From positions 3,816,701 to 3,880,700 of the forward strand of contig CAMZMU010000081.1 in the NCBI GenBank assembly GCA_947311845.1: 64,000 nucleotides of DNA, read 5' to 3'. Position 1 is the stretch's first letter; the number at the start of each line of letters is the position of its first letter. Shown here piece after piece: positions 48,201-61,577 of this stretch. The notes beneath the pieces are model-generated. The model ran no database searches and was not told the DNA's origin. It saw only the letters and a program-made list of their open reading frames with translations. This DNA comes from Poa pratensis. Taxonomy: Eukaryota; Streptophyta; Magnoliopsida; Poales; Poaceae. The position numbers and the translations under genes are program-made.

Positions 48201-51200
48201 ACAGAAAGTATATTTAGTAAAAATGCTTTTGCAGTTTAGCTATGCCGATATCACGCTCATATTGGCGAAACAATGCAACTGAAAGTTTAACCTGATTATA
48301 GTGAACAAGCATGTCTAATAGATGTTCGACCCCCCGATATCTGATGGGTTGCGGTTTAGGCTGCTGCGAATAGCAGTTATGGGATGTAAGGCGGATTTTC
48401 GCTGGATCATCCAACCCTAACTGGCGGGCAACTCGCTCAACAACATCATCATATGTGTGAAGCTTTGACCTAACGCATAGGAAAACAACATACATATGAG
48501 AGATAATGAGTTAACTGATAATTTTAATGAATAGACAAACAGGGTTCGTAAAATCCCTCACAATTCCAAACAAAAATCATCATCCTTCGGTTTCTCCAAA
48601 GACCGAAAGTGCACAACCTGTAGTAAGCAAAATATACTTAGGAAAATAGAGAATACAACAAGGTTGCCAGTAAATAAAAGCTATCAGATAAACTAGTCAT
48701 ATTGTCCAGGTTCATATCATCCTGCATGACAAATCAAATATAAACAAGCACAGGAAGAATAATAACTCAAGAAAAAACAGGGAGAGAACAAAAGCAAGCC
48801 ATAATTCCGCGAGAATTAAATACACATTGTTCTATGTTCCTCCAGCATAGCAGGCACAGACATAATTGAGAAAAATCAATTAATCAATATTCGGCAACAT
48901 ACTACAGTCCACAACCATACAGCTACATCAGAAATTAAATGACTCAATCTTAACCCAACCTAACCTGGCACTGAGGTAAGAGTAATATCATAACTCGTTT
49001 TGGTTAGGTTGATCTGGATACAAATGAGCTAAAAGTTGAAATCTGAAAGTTCTTGATGTCCCACACTGATCCTTTGACAACACCCAGGATAAGAGTGGCA
49101 TTGCAGTCTCGTCTACATTCCCATAAACAATATCAAGTCATACCATGTCAAATACTGCCTGGCAGAAGATCAAGCGGCAGGCCTGATCAGGGACAGTGTT
49201 TATGTAAGGAGTTGGGATGACAGAGTAGGCAGGGAATACATTGTAATTCTTCTTGGTTAAAGAAGAAATACATGAAGACAGCCTCCTGGCACATTTCTGG
49301 GGTCTCTACAGCGCGGTGGCTCGAGGCTTCCTGTTTATTGTGCGTGAGGACATCCTGTGTTTCGCAGCGGGCTCTCCAGCAATGTTGGTTTTCGGCTGCG
49401 GGCAATGTTTTTGAGTTCAGCACAGAAGATTCAAAGGACCTATTTGTAAAAAAAACAGCGTCTTCTTTGATGTTGTGTGGGGCCACCTGTCCCTCTGAGC
49501 GTGTACATGTCTTTGACTTATTGAATGTGACGCGGTGACTTTTTCTCCAAAAAAACAAACAAGAGTAACAAAATCTCATTTACAAGGAAATATCTTATCT
49601 CTAATTGGCTTAAGGACTCCAAGGGATAACTTTCTAATCTAAAAATAATTTCCTGACCTAGAATATCTGAGAGAATTCTATTTCTTGGGTAGAACCAGCT
49701 AGGGCTGGCTGGATTAACACATTGACATGGCATTTAACATTTTCTTAACGAAGCGAGGACAAAAGATCAGAATGCCAGTTCAGGTGTTCCATCAACACAA
49801 GATTTAAGTCTAGAGCAGTCTTGTTTCTCTTGTTATTGCTCCACTAGCTCGTCAACTGTGTGTCCCTACAGCTGTTACCTGGAGGCCTCGCTTATTGGTT
49901 TGAGAGATACACAATTGGATTTACCATTTCCGTCGCCCACATCTACTCCCCAGGACTCCAGCTCGGACATCTCCTAGCCCATTACTGCAACAGCCCCATC
50001 ACCTAGGGGGACCCTAAAAATCACCTCCCACTAGCTTCGGGTGGACAGGACCGCATGAGCCCTTTATTGTCTTCACTTTTATTCACTTAAGGAATTTTTC
50101 ACTGCCCCACAAAAGCCTTCATGTCGCAGATACATCTTCCACCACCACATCTTTCTAGTTTCTACACACCCCTCCCCTTCCTAACTAACAGCATAGGCAA
50201 CTCCAACATTGCATAGGCACCCGGCGTTCACATTGGTTGGAGTCACCAGGTCGTCACTACGACATCGATGGTCTAAATTGCCAAAAATTAATATATTAAT
50301 TACACATTGTTCAAGAACTGTGTCTTATAATGATCCCTGTCCCCAAGAAACATGACAATGGTATAACTAGATTGCATAGTTGCATGCACAGATAAAGAAA
50401 AAAAAATGTCAGCAATATCTTAAGTCCAAGTGAAGAGAAGATGAAAGCCACAAGTAACACAACATATTTTCTCGAAATGACCAACATAGTACAATAATTG
50501 TCGTGGCGTCAAGTTAGTTCAGATAGGAGAGTCATGTAAGGAGTCCAGAATAGAGTTGCGGCCGGCCGGCAAGACAGGATTCAGCAAGGAGCCGCTCAAG
50601 GCTTGAGGCCTGGCCATTGTTAAGTTAGGAAGTACGTGTCCTTGACTCCCTTGTCAAGTTGTCCTAGGACTACTAGTTAATCAACTCCTAGGAAATGCTA
50701 TAAAAGCATGCCCACTGTATCGTTCTGATCAAGCAATATACAAAAGTCTCTCTCTACCCTGTATGCTCTCCCTATATAATCTAATTCTCTAATTCCCCGA
50801 TCTCCCGCTTCCTCGACCACGGCACCTACCCGACACGGCCGGCCACGGCCTCTGGTGAACTGCCCGTACAACCTCAGGAGCAAAGCCCACAACAATAATA
50901 GCATCATCCGACATCATAATGTGCAATTAGAACGTACAAACAGAAAATAGAACAAGGACAGCGCTATACCAACTACAAAGAGCGTTACAATCGAGGGTAT
51001 ATGATGTACTATACCTGCCTATTATGAACATACTCCAAAAACGAAGGGACATCAGGATAGCGCACTTGAGTATTACTGTCTGCTTTCGCTGACTTTTGGA
51101 AACAGACTATGTCCCCATCTTCAAGCTACAATATTTTGAAATTTTGAGATTTAATAAGTAGCGATTTAATTCGAACTCTGTATTTCTCAAATCGAAGAAA

Positions 51201-54200
51201 CATGTTTACAAACCTGACTCGAACGGAATGTAAGTTTCTTGTCAATATGTTCACACATAACATTCGGTTCAAACTTAATTTCCTGCATGCAAAAAAAGGA
51301 AACATTTAAAGTACAGTCGACCATGTAAGGTTATCACCATTTTAACTTGATAACCATCTAAAATGATTATTGTGCGTGAAGCAGAGATAACTTTAAAGCT
51401 TTGTATAATATATCAAATCATCAATTTAACTCTTGCCTCATACAGCTCGATCTCTTCGTCTAGTGTAAACCCAGCCATTTCATTTAATTTCCTCAGAATA
51501 TCTGAAGGTTTCCCCAAAGCCTTTACAAAGAGCCTCCCCACAAAACTGCACCCACGGAAGCATGAAACATGTCAGCATAAGGAAACTTATAGCGATGCAT
51601 ATGAGAGGATGATGAAGAGGTCAATTCAAATAGAGCATATACCAAAGCACTTCTTTTTCGGGGTTGTAGAGTTTGAAGAACAGAAGAATATCTTCCTTGC
51701 TCTTCTCAGGAGGAGGGAGAGGTTGCAGATCCTACAGGAGTAATTAGATATAGTTAAACAACCTGCATCCAAGCCACGACAGTCTAAAAATAAAAACATG
51801 CACAAAAGGAAGCACAGATCGAGCATATCATTACCAGTCCAAATTCCACTTCCAAAAACAGCTTCAATTCGGCGTTCTGTGCCTTGTTTGATATCTCCCT
51901 CAGTTGCCCCACCTGTGCAGTAATAGTTATTGGACTCATGGCATATATACATAAAAGGTAAACAACACCACAAGACTTTACATTGTTCACAAATTTTCCT
52001 GGAGTCGTCTAAATAGTTATGCACACTGGATTGGGCTACTGAGATGATTCTTGCAAATAATGAGCTTACTACAAACCAAATTTACAAATACGCGTAACAA
52101 AAAACACTCGAGAGAACATCTAGGCAATGTACACTAAAGTCTAAACTAAAAGGACTTAGTTTTTTAAGTATCTGCACACTACCCACTGCTGTATTTCTCA
52201 ACAAGTTTGGTATGTAGTAAATCCAAAAAAAAAGGAGCCACATTTGAAAGTTGCTCCTCTTTTATAACTTCTATATTATGTCACAGCATATAGCATTGAC
52301 AGTAGATGTCATTAAAAGTAACAGTCAACTGGACCTAAGTCGACCAGAATGAGACAAGAGAGCAACAGGCTACAGTTTTAGTTTCTGATGATGTACTTAC
52401 AGATTGTGTTTCTTCATGAAGAGTCAACGGACGATTTGGCCGGTAAGTATGGTTTTGCCTCTTAGCCCACAACCAGAATCGCTGAAACTGTACTGGGATG
52501 CCATATTCCTTCGCAACTTCCTCCTGTTAAACAGTTTGTGGATGTTAGGTTACGAGTTAACATACGCATGTGATCGTGTGTCATTAAAAAAATTACGCCA
52601 GAACTTGAGCAAAAATAACAACTTGCATAGAATTCCAGAGACATGTTACCTTGAAAGTACTAAATGGCAATTGCTTCTGTATTCGAAAGCTGCGGACCTT
52701 TTCATGGTCCACCAGATCAAAATATATATCCTTACCAGTTTGCTCCTTCAAATCCTCATCTCGAGCAATCTGGATACAGTTTTCCAAAAAAGGGCGCCAA
52801 CAACAAAGTCAACAAGAGAATTCAGGCTATGACGAACACTACAAACAAGCAGATCATGAGCTCCTAACCTTTATGATGGTATAGAGATGGGCTTCAGCTT
52901 TTTCTTTCTTCTTATGTTCTTTCTCTTCTTGTTCTTTCTTCAACCTTATCTGTGATAACAATTCATCATCCAAATGTGCTATGATGAAGTAGTGGCATAC
53001 AAAGTAAAGGGAAAAATAAAACTATACGTACCCTTAAATGCTCAGCAATGTCCTTTTCGTCAACATTACACATTATCTTCTCTTTGTCGCTCTCACGAAT
53101 GTATACAAGCATGTAGGCGTTTGAGAACTTCGTAAATTTGAATGGAGTGTTGTTGAATCCGGGGTTTATTTGAGGTAACTGTTTAATTGAAAAGAGAGGA
53201 GATGTAGATAATGGTGATGAGTAGAACAAACATTTATCGGTCAATTTCAATGTGAAACAGAACATACCTCTTCCTCACCCCCATATTGTTCTTCAAAGGC
53301 CTTCTTAGTATCTTCTTTCGTTACGCGCTCATCATCAAATTTATACCTGATACAAATAACAATATGTCCAAAAATGTGTCAATAAGTGGAAACTGTTCGC
53401 CAATATGTCGAATCGAAATCAAAAACATACTTATGTAAAGCTTGATTGACATAAGGCAGCTGTCATGTAGAAGAAGGCCATACAGTTGAAGAGGATTATG
53501 GCATTGGTAGGGGAGATAGACTATAGATTAGGGTGAGATAACTTTTGGGCGAAAAAGACCAAGTCGTCATTCTTGGCTAAATGATAATGGATGCATGCTA
53601 TCCCTTAACTAGTGACTTAACCCTGACCCTTAAGGAACAATATTTGGGTGTGTTTGCATACACTAAAAACCTATTGGAAGAAGTGATGATTATGTATTCT
53701 AACGAAATTACTGAAGTTCATGGTAGCTGACGGGTCATCGCTGCCAAAAGGAAACCCAGAACCAACTATATTATGAAATTTGCGTGAGGGAGATGGAAAG
53801 GGAGCAATTTGGTCCAATTAACAAATACTTGCATAAATTTACAAACTATACCGAGATTATAAGTATTCTCATCTGTATGCATAACAATTCATATGATACT
53901 TTGGATACTAGTTTGGGAATGGTAGCGAAGCATCTAACAACCACGTCCTAGTAAAAATGTTGTTAATCTGAGGCATGTGTATATTCAGGTATCATCAAGT
54001 GGCCATGTATAACTAGTTGAATCAACTGTGGTAACAGACAATAAGAAGTCATTAGAGAAATTACCATTGATCTGCTAGTGTTGGTCGTATGAACGCATAG
54101 TAGTGACCACCATGTACTCCTCCACTGTGAACAAGAACACTGAGAAAGGAGATAAACACAGGATTAGTAAGAAGGAAAATCCGTATAGCAAGGAACTGGT

Positions 54201-57200
54201 GACATCTATTTGAGCACTAGTATTACACACAAAAGGTTGGTCTGCAAGAAACTTTACAACATAGACAAATTAAGGGGTTGTTTGGATCCTAGGTATTATT
54301 CAAACAAGATTTTGTTAAGATAATTAATAATTAAGACTCTTTTGGTTAGCAAGGCAATCTAGAAGATTCGGTTTTCCCAGAACTAGACTTGTTGGTTTTG
54401 TACAAAGCACTACCACCTAATTTTCACAAAACAAACCTGCCAGATAAATTATGTGTAAAACTTGCACACACACATGTTCACACACATTACTAACAAATAT
54501 GAAATTCAAATAAGATGTAAGCTTTTTTAGACTGACAAATTCGCAGCACTCAACTCAGTGGACAGATCGTAAGAAATAACTAAGTTATGTGTAAATCATC
54601 ATTCAGGAATGCTTTTGCATCATATGTAACCAAACATTTGCATTTTAAGTTTTTGTCCACTAAAGCATAGCAACTAGTAACCTATGCTCATGCATAGCAT
54701 CTTGATGGAAGAAACAGATATTACTGCTACAGTAGCTTGTAACATGAATCTCCAGAAAGAATACCATATTAAACCACTGTGGAACATGTAATAGACAATT
54801 ACTTGACTAGAAACAATACAAAGCTCATACAAATGTTATGCGAAGCAAGAGAAGTGATCACCTGTGGAGAGTATAAAGGTTTCTTATACTCCTATCTGCA
54901 TCTGGGGTAAGATACTTTCCATCATCTCTATCCAGATCAAGTTGCAGAGGAAACTCGTACCGGTCATTAATCTGCACAAGCAGGCATAGATAGCAGAAAT
55001 GACAGGCTCAGAATCAGAATCAAGATTCCATCACTGAAAAAGGGGAATCAAGAGTTCAAGACTCAAGAGCCTCTTAATGTCTAATATCTCCAAAGTCAAT
55101 TTTAATTAATCCATTCTTTAATTAACATTGGGCTAGCTTCTAAATCAGGTCTGAAAATGAAAACAAATGTGAAACTATTTTCTCAGATGTCTGACTACGT
55201 ACTATACATATTACATTCGGTAGTTACACTTTGTTTAGATGTAAATTCAACCAATTGCAGGTTGAATGACAAAGATGTAAATTCACAAAAAATTAAATGG
55301 AATATGAAGCTACCCTACTTTTGATTGCATGAGTGAGGTGTCCTCTGTATGAATAGGAAGTATTCATTTGTCCGAGCACCTACTATATGGTTCATCTCGT
55401 GTCCAATTAATTAATATATGACTTCTATCTTTACGAATAGCTCTCGACATAGAAACTTCAATGCTTACCTAACAAAGCAAGGGCACACCGCTCACTCGGA
55501 ATAAGTTCACCACATACTGGCAAAATATGTTTGGACAAAACTACGAGTGCTCAGTATATCATAGACATCTATCTCGCATTATATCCTATACACATCAAAC
55601 GCTGACCTGCCTCAACACCTCTACTATTTACATTATACAGAACGGATGAACCAACTCAACTAGCTGAGCAACAAAACAATTCATCTACTATTCACCATCC
55701 AAATCAAAACAGCGCTGCACTACGATATGACATGTCAATCGTAACAGAAGATTCCCCAATCCATCCATAGTCATTGAAAAAGCCATCCAATGTTGACATG
55801 AAATTCGAGTCAATTTTTTCCACTCAAATGGTGTTTTAAGATATACCCCCTACGTTGTCCAAGGAAAAGAACTTTATGGCATAAGTTGGCTTTGGTGATA
55901 TCCTAGAGATTGGGCATCACAGCTTTGACCATTTTAGCTCATGCACCACCTGTTCAATACCTTCCATACAGTACTATTTGGTTGCAGGATGTAAATTAAC
56001 TCAACCTCGATGAGCTATCTGGGATCAACTCGAGCAGTTGAACCAAGCTTGGTTGAGCTCATTTCTGGTTAGGCTAGACGTACATATATAATAAAGCATA
56101 ATCTATCATATTTGACCCAGTGACATGCTCATATGCACGTATATAAATGTGAGTTGCCAAGCTCAAGGTTGAACTCTAATATAGTTTCAGGCTCAAGATG
56201 AGCGAACCTAGCCTAACTCGAACTCTGCACATTGGCAAACCTGTCAAGATGTAGCTCCAAAGTACTTAGTTCAGCAATTGGGTGAACATACATAGAGATA
56301 ATTCAATCGCAAGATACAGGCATGTTTACGGAGATTGTCATTCTCACAGTTCACGTATTCCATAAAAAGCCAAATAACATCGTATGTTCCTTCAGCACAG
56401 TACAAAGTTCAGTATATTGGTGTATTGCGTTCCATCTATTGACTTGACCCTCTTACCCCTCACGTGCATGACCTCCTAAGGCAATCTCGTTTAGATTTGC
56501 TACGATCCCTACTAATTAGGAAACGATCAATCTACTTGCTTCTTTTGAAACGCACGCCTCGCCTCAAAGGTTATCTCTACAATATAATACAGCTTGAGGT
56601 GTCTGTCGTACGTCGTCGTACATTTTGTATTGTAGACCCTCAGCTTTTGTAAAGCAACCCGCAGTCCACACTTATGCCCCATTGTAGAGAAGTTTATGTT
56701 TTCACCCCTAAGCCGACCGGTATCCATCGAGAGAGAAAACAAATCGCAGAGCACCTTCATGGCTTCATCGATCCCCCACCCCTCTCGCGATTGGGAGGCC
56801 GGGGGCGGCAGGGGTGACGCTGCAGAACTCAGAAGCAATGTCGGTCCTAGAAGGTCGGCGCGACCCGCCCGCCTCGATCTTTGCATCCTGCCGCCCGCAC
56901 GCCCGAGCTCGCACCACCGGCCGCATCCAACCCGCTTGTCCGCCCTGCCTCCCGCCATCCCATGGCCCGCCGCCTCACAGGCCAGCAGCGTCGACACCCG
57001 CGGCGAAGGCGGCGTACGAGTAGAGATCGTCCGGGCACTGCCGCACCAGGTCCGCGGCCTCAAGCGCCTAAAGCATGGCGGGTCGGCCGGAAGCCCGCAA
57101 CCTGCCGTCAAGGCCGACAAGCCGCTGGTCGAGGGATCTGGGCGTCACAGCGTTTTGCTAGAGATCCGAACCTCAGACCCATGGAATCAATCGGTTCATT

Positions 57201-60200
57201 AAGATTTGTAACCTGTGGTCCTCCTCTACGTACTCATTCGGCTCAACGTATTCTTTGCGATGACCAACCAATGTGCAAGTAATCAATGGGCTCAACAAGT
57301 GCTAACAGAATACTGAAGAAGGATAAGAAACTCCAGGCAACATTCCTCATCTCCTCTCTATAGTATTTGGAGTGTTCCTTTGAGGTGTATTTGGTTTGAA
57401 TTTTCCATTACATCATACCACTAATTAAAGCCTGCCAAACATGTTATAAAAACAAATTCAGGATCCCCTGCCAATATGTTTGGAGATTCTTCTGTTCACA
57501 ATAACTCATGGATGGTATATGTATAGGTAACATTGTCGGTTTTACCAGCATTGTGGTATCGTCGTATCGAACTAGTCTCTGGCTCTACATTGCTAGCGTG
57601 TCTATCCTTCAAATGTTATTTACTTCTTGTTATCCTTGTTAATATGCTGCAGCTTTTGATTATACATAGATAGGAATTAACTATATACTTGTTAATTATT
57701 TCATGAAAGTCGCTCTCTTATGTCAGTCAATAGAAAAATAACTCACATATTTGCAATCATCTCTCCAAAATTAAATCAGTTTAATTTTATTATTATCCCG
57801 TTGCAACGCACGGGTATTTAGCTAGTTTAACGTAATAAGTGTCGGAAAAGAAAATTAGGCAGTGGAGGTTGGCCACTCCCTCTTTTTTGAGGGGATGGAC
57901 ATTGGCGACTCAACTTGCCATGTTTCTAAGATGTAAAAGGCAGTGGAGGTTGGCCACTCCCTCTTTTTTGAGGGGATGGACATTGGCGACTCAACTTGCC
58001 ATGTTTCTAAGATGTAAATTCTTCAAACAAGGTCAATGTGATGTGAGTAGGCACCAGGCCACGTGCACGCTACTCGGTCTGGAATAACTGGAAGGAAGTC
58101 ATGCCAAGTTTGCATGGGACGTGTACAAAACGATCGGCTGTCTGTTCTGATCCACCTCGTTCGTCAAGTTGAATACCACAAACCGTGGTGAGAAAGACAG
58201 CCTGGAAACGATGAGGAGATAAATTCCGAGCTAATTAAGTTTATTCCCACGATTTACTTAGGGTTCTCCAAAATCCACGAAAATTATCCTCCGAGATAGT
58301 GCCTTAGTATTCGAGCCATAATTAATACACCTAATATCCAGGAACGGAGGGAACATAAAGGATAGGCAAACGCTTCAATAAGTAAAAATAATACAAGTAT
58401 AAGAAAAAAATCAAAGAAAGTGCAAGGGTATGACAGTCCAAACCTTAACCATGGTATCTCTCATGTAATCGTACTCAAAACGCTTCAGCTGAAGTTGCAA
58501 AACAGGTGGGAAATCGAGGAAGAGAACACCTTTTTTTGCATCCTGAGATATCAAGATTGAAATCAAGTCACCAAGATAATTCCAAGAAAAATACGAAACA
58601 TTTCTCAAACTAATGGAAGGTACACCCCTGTTCGTAAATAGATGACACTTCCGACATGGACGGTGTCTCTTAACATGAAATTTTGACTATTTCTTTAGTA
58701 TCAATATGATAGCAAAAATCTACAAAAATATGATATTGTGTCATGTTTCTTATGAAAATTCTTGTTACTATTTCTGTCTGACCAATCCAGATAACTTTTT
58801 GTATATTAGAAGTTAGAGAAGTTTAAATGAGTGCTCTCTAAAAAGTGATCTATTTATGAACAGAGGTAGTGCATTGCTATAGTGATTTCTTATATCTGAA
58901 CAAATGCATGATTAATTCCAATCAAGATCTTTGTAAGGGACCAACTCAAGTTTCCGTTTCACAGCTTAATGTGAACAGAATGTGTGGCGTGCATACCTGT
59001 AAACCATGATTCTCTGCATGATACTTGTTATCGCCCTCGAGACGCTCAACTTCAACATATTTATCGAATGATGCATACACGTCACGACAACCTTTCACAT
59101 CGAGTTGGAGGTCTGCAAAGTCATAATACCGCATTAGCCTGGCAATAAAGAAAAGACAGCTAATGTGAACCCGGTACCATGATAATGCGCAGTTACGTAC
59201 CATAAAAGGATTCCTTCCTGTTGGATTTATAGTTCACATTTATACACTCGATGTAATTAATGTGGTGGCCTTCAAATAATTGTTCAATCGTTCCTTCTAC
59301 AACAGTTCCCTAGGGAGAAAGCAAAGTTAATAGCAGCTCATGTGATCCATATAGCAGCTCCACACCAGATTCGTTACCTTCATCTTATCTTCGAGTTTCT
59401 CACAGAGAACTCTGTTGAGCTCTTGCACATCATGCTGCATGAAGGAATCATATGTGTCCCATCCAAAAGATTTGGTCAACTCTTTCGTAGCTACACTATT
59501 GTCACTGTACTGGAGTTTGTAGAAAAGGCTTTGCAGCGCCAAGGGAATACTTCCAGATGGCATGTCGTTTTCAGTGGTTGGCATATGATACACAGCCTGT
59601 GAGAAAACCTCAGTTAATCGGCTAGTACAGAGAACCATAATGCCTACAGCGTTATAATGCGTTAATCCGGACCTTCCTGAAGTACGGTATGTGGTACAAT
59701 GTTTGTAGAAGAGAGTTCATATAACAGGTCGCTCCTTGGTTTTTCAGACCAACATAGCCTGTTTCCTTTTTTGAGTCATATGTCCAATAGTCAACCATTT
59801 TGCGGACAGCAACCTCTGCCTCCACAACAACAGTATCATTCACAAGGTAACCTCTACTTGGATCATATAGCTCACTCAAAGGCATAAAGGATGTGAAACC
59901 CCAATCGCTCTCGCGTGCACTAAATTGATGTTGAGTATCTGCCGAACAGAGAAAAATAGTGCATTAGTGGTGCATTTATGCCAAAGAAATTATTATACAC
60001 TGGAAAACAGAAATAAGATCAAGCATAAGTACTCAGCGTCAGTAAATCAAGTGGAAATATCATTCTTAATTAGCTATGATGATGAAGAAAAAAGATGTTT
60101 CATGGGATTTGCGAGCACTGGTAGTTTTTTACTGCACTGTTAACAACAGTGACGCAGTTTAGTGGAGAATAGAATAGTGCTAACACCCTTTTACTCTCAA

Positions 60201-61066
60201 GTAAACCATCTGTTGCTTTTGCATGTAAGTGCAAAATTCACATAATGCAGAGACATGGACGTCGTGAAGAAGGAATACACCTTTTCGTGTCGTGAATTTC
60301 TGATCAATCTGGTTTACAATAGCCAAGCTAAATTGAGCAGAGCGGCTCCAACCATATGGGAGGTTGGACGAGTCGGCAACATCCAAGTACATCGACAAGT
60401 GCTCCACGTTATTCCCCTTGGGAAAATAAGAACACGCCTGCATCAAAGCCACCAATGTTACCGAGATAAAACATTCTGAAAACACACTGCAGCTGCAGCT
60501 AGGGTATACTAAGTGAAGAGACCAAGGGCTCACCATTTGTACCCACCAACAACAAACACGTCAGAGTAGTGCTTCTTCCCGTTGAGCCTGGTGAAATTCG
60601 TGATTGTCCAGGTGAATCGCGACGTCTGCGGGTCCTCGGGCGGCGGCTGGCTCTCGGCCGTGCTTGCTGCTTCCGTCTGCGCCACCACTGCTACCACAGA
60701 CAACCCCGCGTTAGGAACCATCCAGATGGGCAAACCCAGCACCGCACATTCTTCCCGAATCACATTAGGAATTAGGCTGAAGCAGAGCAGCGACCGAGAG
60801 GGGTACCTTCCATGGGCTGGGCAGTGTCCGCCTCGGCGGCGGGTAGCTCCTGGTGGGGCACGAGCATCTCGTCGTTCTCCTGCTGCGAGTTGGGAAGTCG
60901 TGTTAGATCCGGCGCGGGGGCAAAAACCCTAGAAGCGGAGTAGGACCACCCGATCGCTGGACACCCAGGGCGGGGGCTACGGGGAAGTACGGCCGCGGGT
61001 AGGGGAGATCGGGCAATGGCGGTGAGGGGCGCGTACCTCGAGAGGGGCGGGAGTCATGATAGTCAT
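45228..61066 (-). CDS. UBP12/UBP13: Ubiquitin C-terminal hydrolase 12/13 (plant USP7), 1-bp frameshift in exon 4
   Basis: Thirty-two exons: complement(45228-45269, 45663-45749, 45840-45914, 46633-46749, 46850-46933, 47090-47155, 47331-47396, 47927-47998, 48089-48190, 48292-48469, 48562-48617, 51015-51125, 51214-51282, 51437-51545, 51643-51731, 51835-51912, 52401-52523, 52650-52769, 52869-52949, 53032-53178, 53268-53346, 54065-54139, 54862-54971, 58444-58542, 58997-59112, 59201-59309, 59378-59596, 59673-59938, 60281-60437, 60534-60690, 60807-60879, 61037-61066). It would encode about 1120 residues, close to the Arabidopsis UBP12/13 length. A MATH domain (about 50-180) precedes the USP domain with catalytic Cys211 (NQGATCYMNS) and His458 (GGVHGGHYYAF), then USP7-type ubiquitin-like repeats; the end is EKPVRIYN. 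It removes ubiquitin in nucleus and cytosol. All phases fit except exon 4, which lacks one base near 60420-60422 and reaches a stop at 60314-60316. Intron 19 uses a GC donor. Confidence 0.93.
45966..46126. mobile_element. Stowaway MITE in a UBP12/13 intron
   Basis: The left end TTCCCTCCGTTTTTTAATAT and right end ATGCACGGAGGGAG are Stowaway inverted repeats, with TA on each side (45964-45965 and 46127-46128). It is 161 bp long and AT-rich. It lies in the intron between the exons at 46633-46749 and 45840-45914. Confidence 0.85.
49200..49556 (+). mobile_element. Possible LINE 3' fragment in a UBP12/13 intron
   Basis: Ends GTGACTTTTTCTCCAAAAAAAC, a poly-A tail preceded by a retroelement-like 3' region rich in TG. 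No TSD was found and the 5' limit is arbitrary. It lies in the 2.4-kb intron between the exons at 51015-51125 and 48562-48617. Confidence 0.35.
50499..50915 (+). mobile_element. Small solo LTR in a UBP12/13 intron
   Basis: Begins TGTCGTGGCGTCAAGTTAG, has a TATA-like GCTATAAAAGCATGCCC (50698-50714) followed by a CT-rich leader, and ends near CATCATCCGACATC. ATAAT flanks both sides (50494-50498 and 50916-50920) if the end is placed at 50915. That placement gives a TC rather than CA end, so the last few bases are uncertain. Same large intron as the fragment at 49200. Confidence 0.6.
56690..57825 (+). mobile_element. Helitron 3' end with GC-rich cargo, in UBP12/13 intron 9
   Basis: The segment ends with CCCGTTGCAACGCACGGG (57797-57814), a perfect 6-bp stem (CCCGTT...) of the Helitron-type hairpin, then TATTTAGCTAG and T, matching a Helitron CTRR terminus inserted before T. 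Upstream (56690-57280) is a GC-rich block unlike intron DNA, with possible coding fragments on the minus strand, as expected for captured gene pieces. The 5' TC end was not located, so the start given is only the cargo boundary. Confidence 0.6.
57857..58018. repeat. Exact 81-bp tandem duplication
   Basis: Two head-to-tail copies (57857-57937 and 57938-58018), each starting AGGCAGTGGAGGTTGGCCAC, appear identical by eye. The unit length is a multiple of three, so a frame crosses both, but this lies deep in an intron next to the Helitron end and is not thought to code. Confidence 0.85.
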
Positions 61067-61577
61067 GTCGGCGTCGGCGTTACCGTGGGCGTCAGCGGAC
61101 GCGGCCGCAGAGACGCGGCCGGGCGGGCGGGAGACGGCGGAGGCGGGGCGTGGAGGGGATGCGGCGAGGCGGAGCAGATGGGGAGTTGGGTTGTGGGGGA
61201 CGAGGGAGGAGTGGCCGCCGGTGAGGAGAGGAGAGGTACGGGTTGCAGTATGGAGGAGGACTTCGAGATTTTGGAAGGGAAAGGGTGATTTGCTCTCTTC
61301 GGGCCAACCAGCCAAAACTAACTGCCACGCGGAAATAAGTGAAAGTTGACAGAATATGCACAAACCTAATCTATCGTGCTACTACTATCGACTTCAAATC
61401 TAATCTCGGACAGCACTAGCTAATTATCCATGCGATCTCAAAAAAGCTAATTATCGTGCATTGCTAGGAAAAGTACAAATTATTTGGCATTTTGCTTGGG
61501 GAAAAATTGTGGATAGACGTTTCCAGACGATATAAGAGCATATCTCTAGCAGATGCATTAAAATCCCTCGGCCAGAA
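61067..61577. promoter_or_regulatory. 5' UTR and promoter side of UBP12/13
   Basis: GC-rich minus-strand leader upstream of the ATG at 61066, with a CT-rich tract near 61240-61290 (TCCCTTTCCCTTCC on the minus strand). AT-rich sequence follows to the retroelement at 61578, which may sit within the distal promoter. No TATA box was assigned. Confidence 0.4.

Noticed and set aside
54270..54420. Possible MITE starting GGGGTTGTTTGGAT in a UBP12/13 intron
   Set aside because: No convincing inverted partner end or TSD was found.
56527..57282. ORFs on both strands in UBP12/13 intron 9
   Set aside because: GC-rich Helitron cargo; no recognisable domain, and flanking UBP12/13 exons splice across it in phase.
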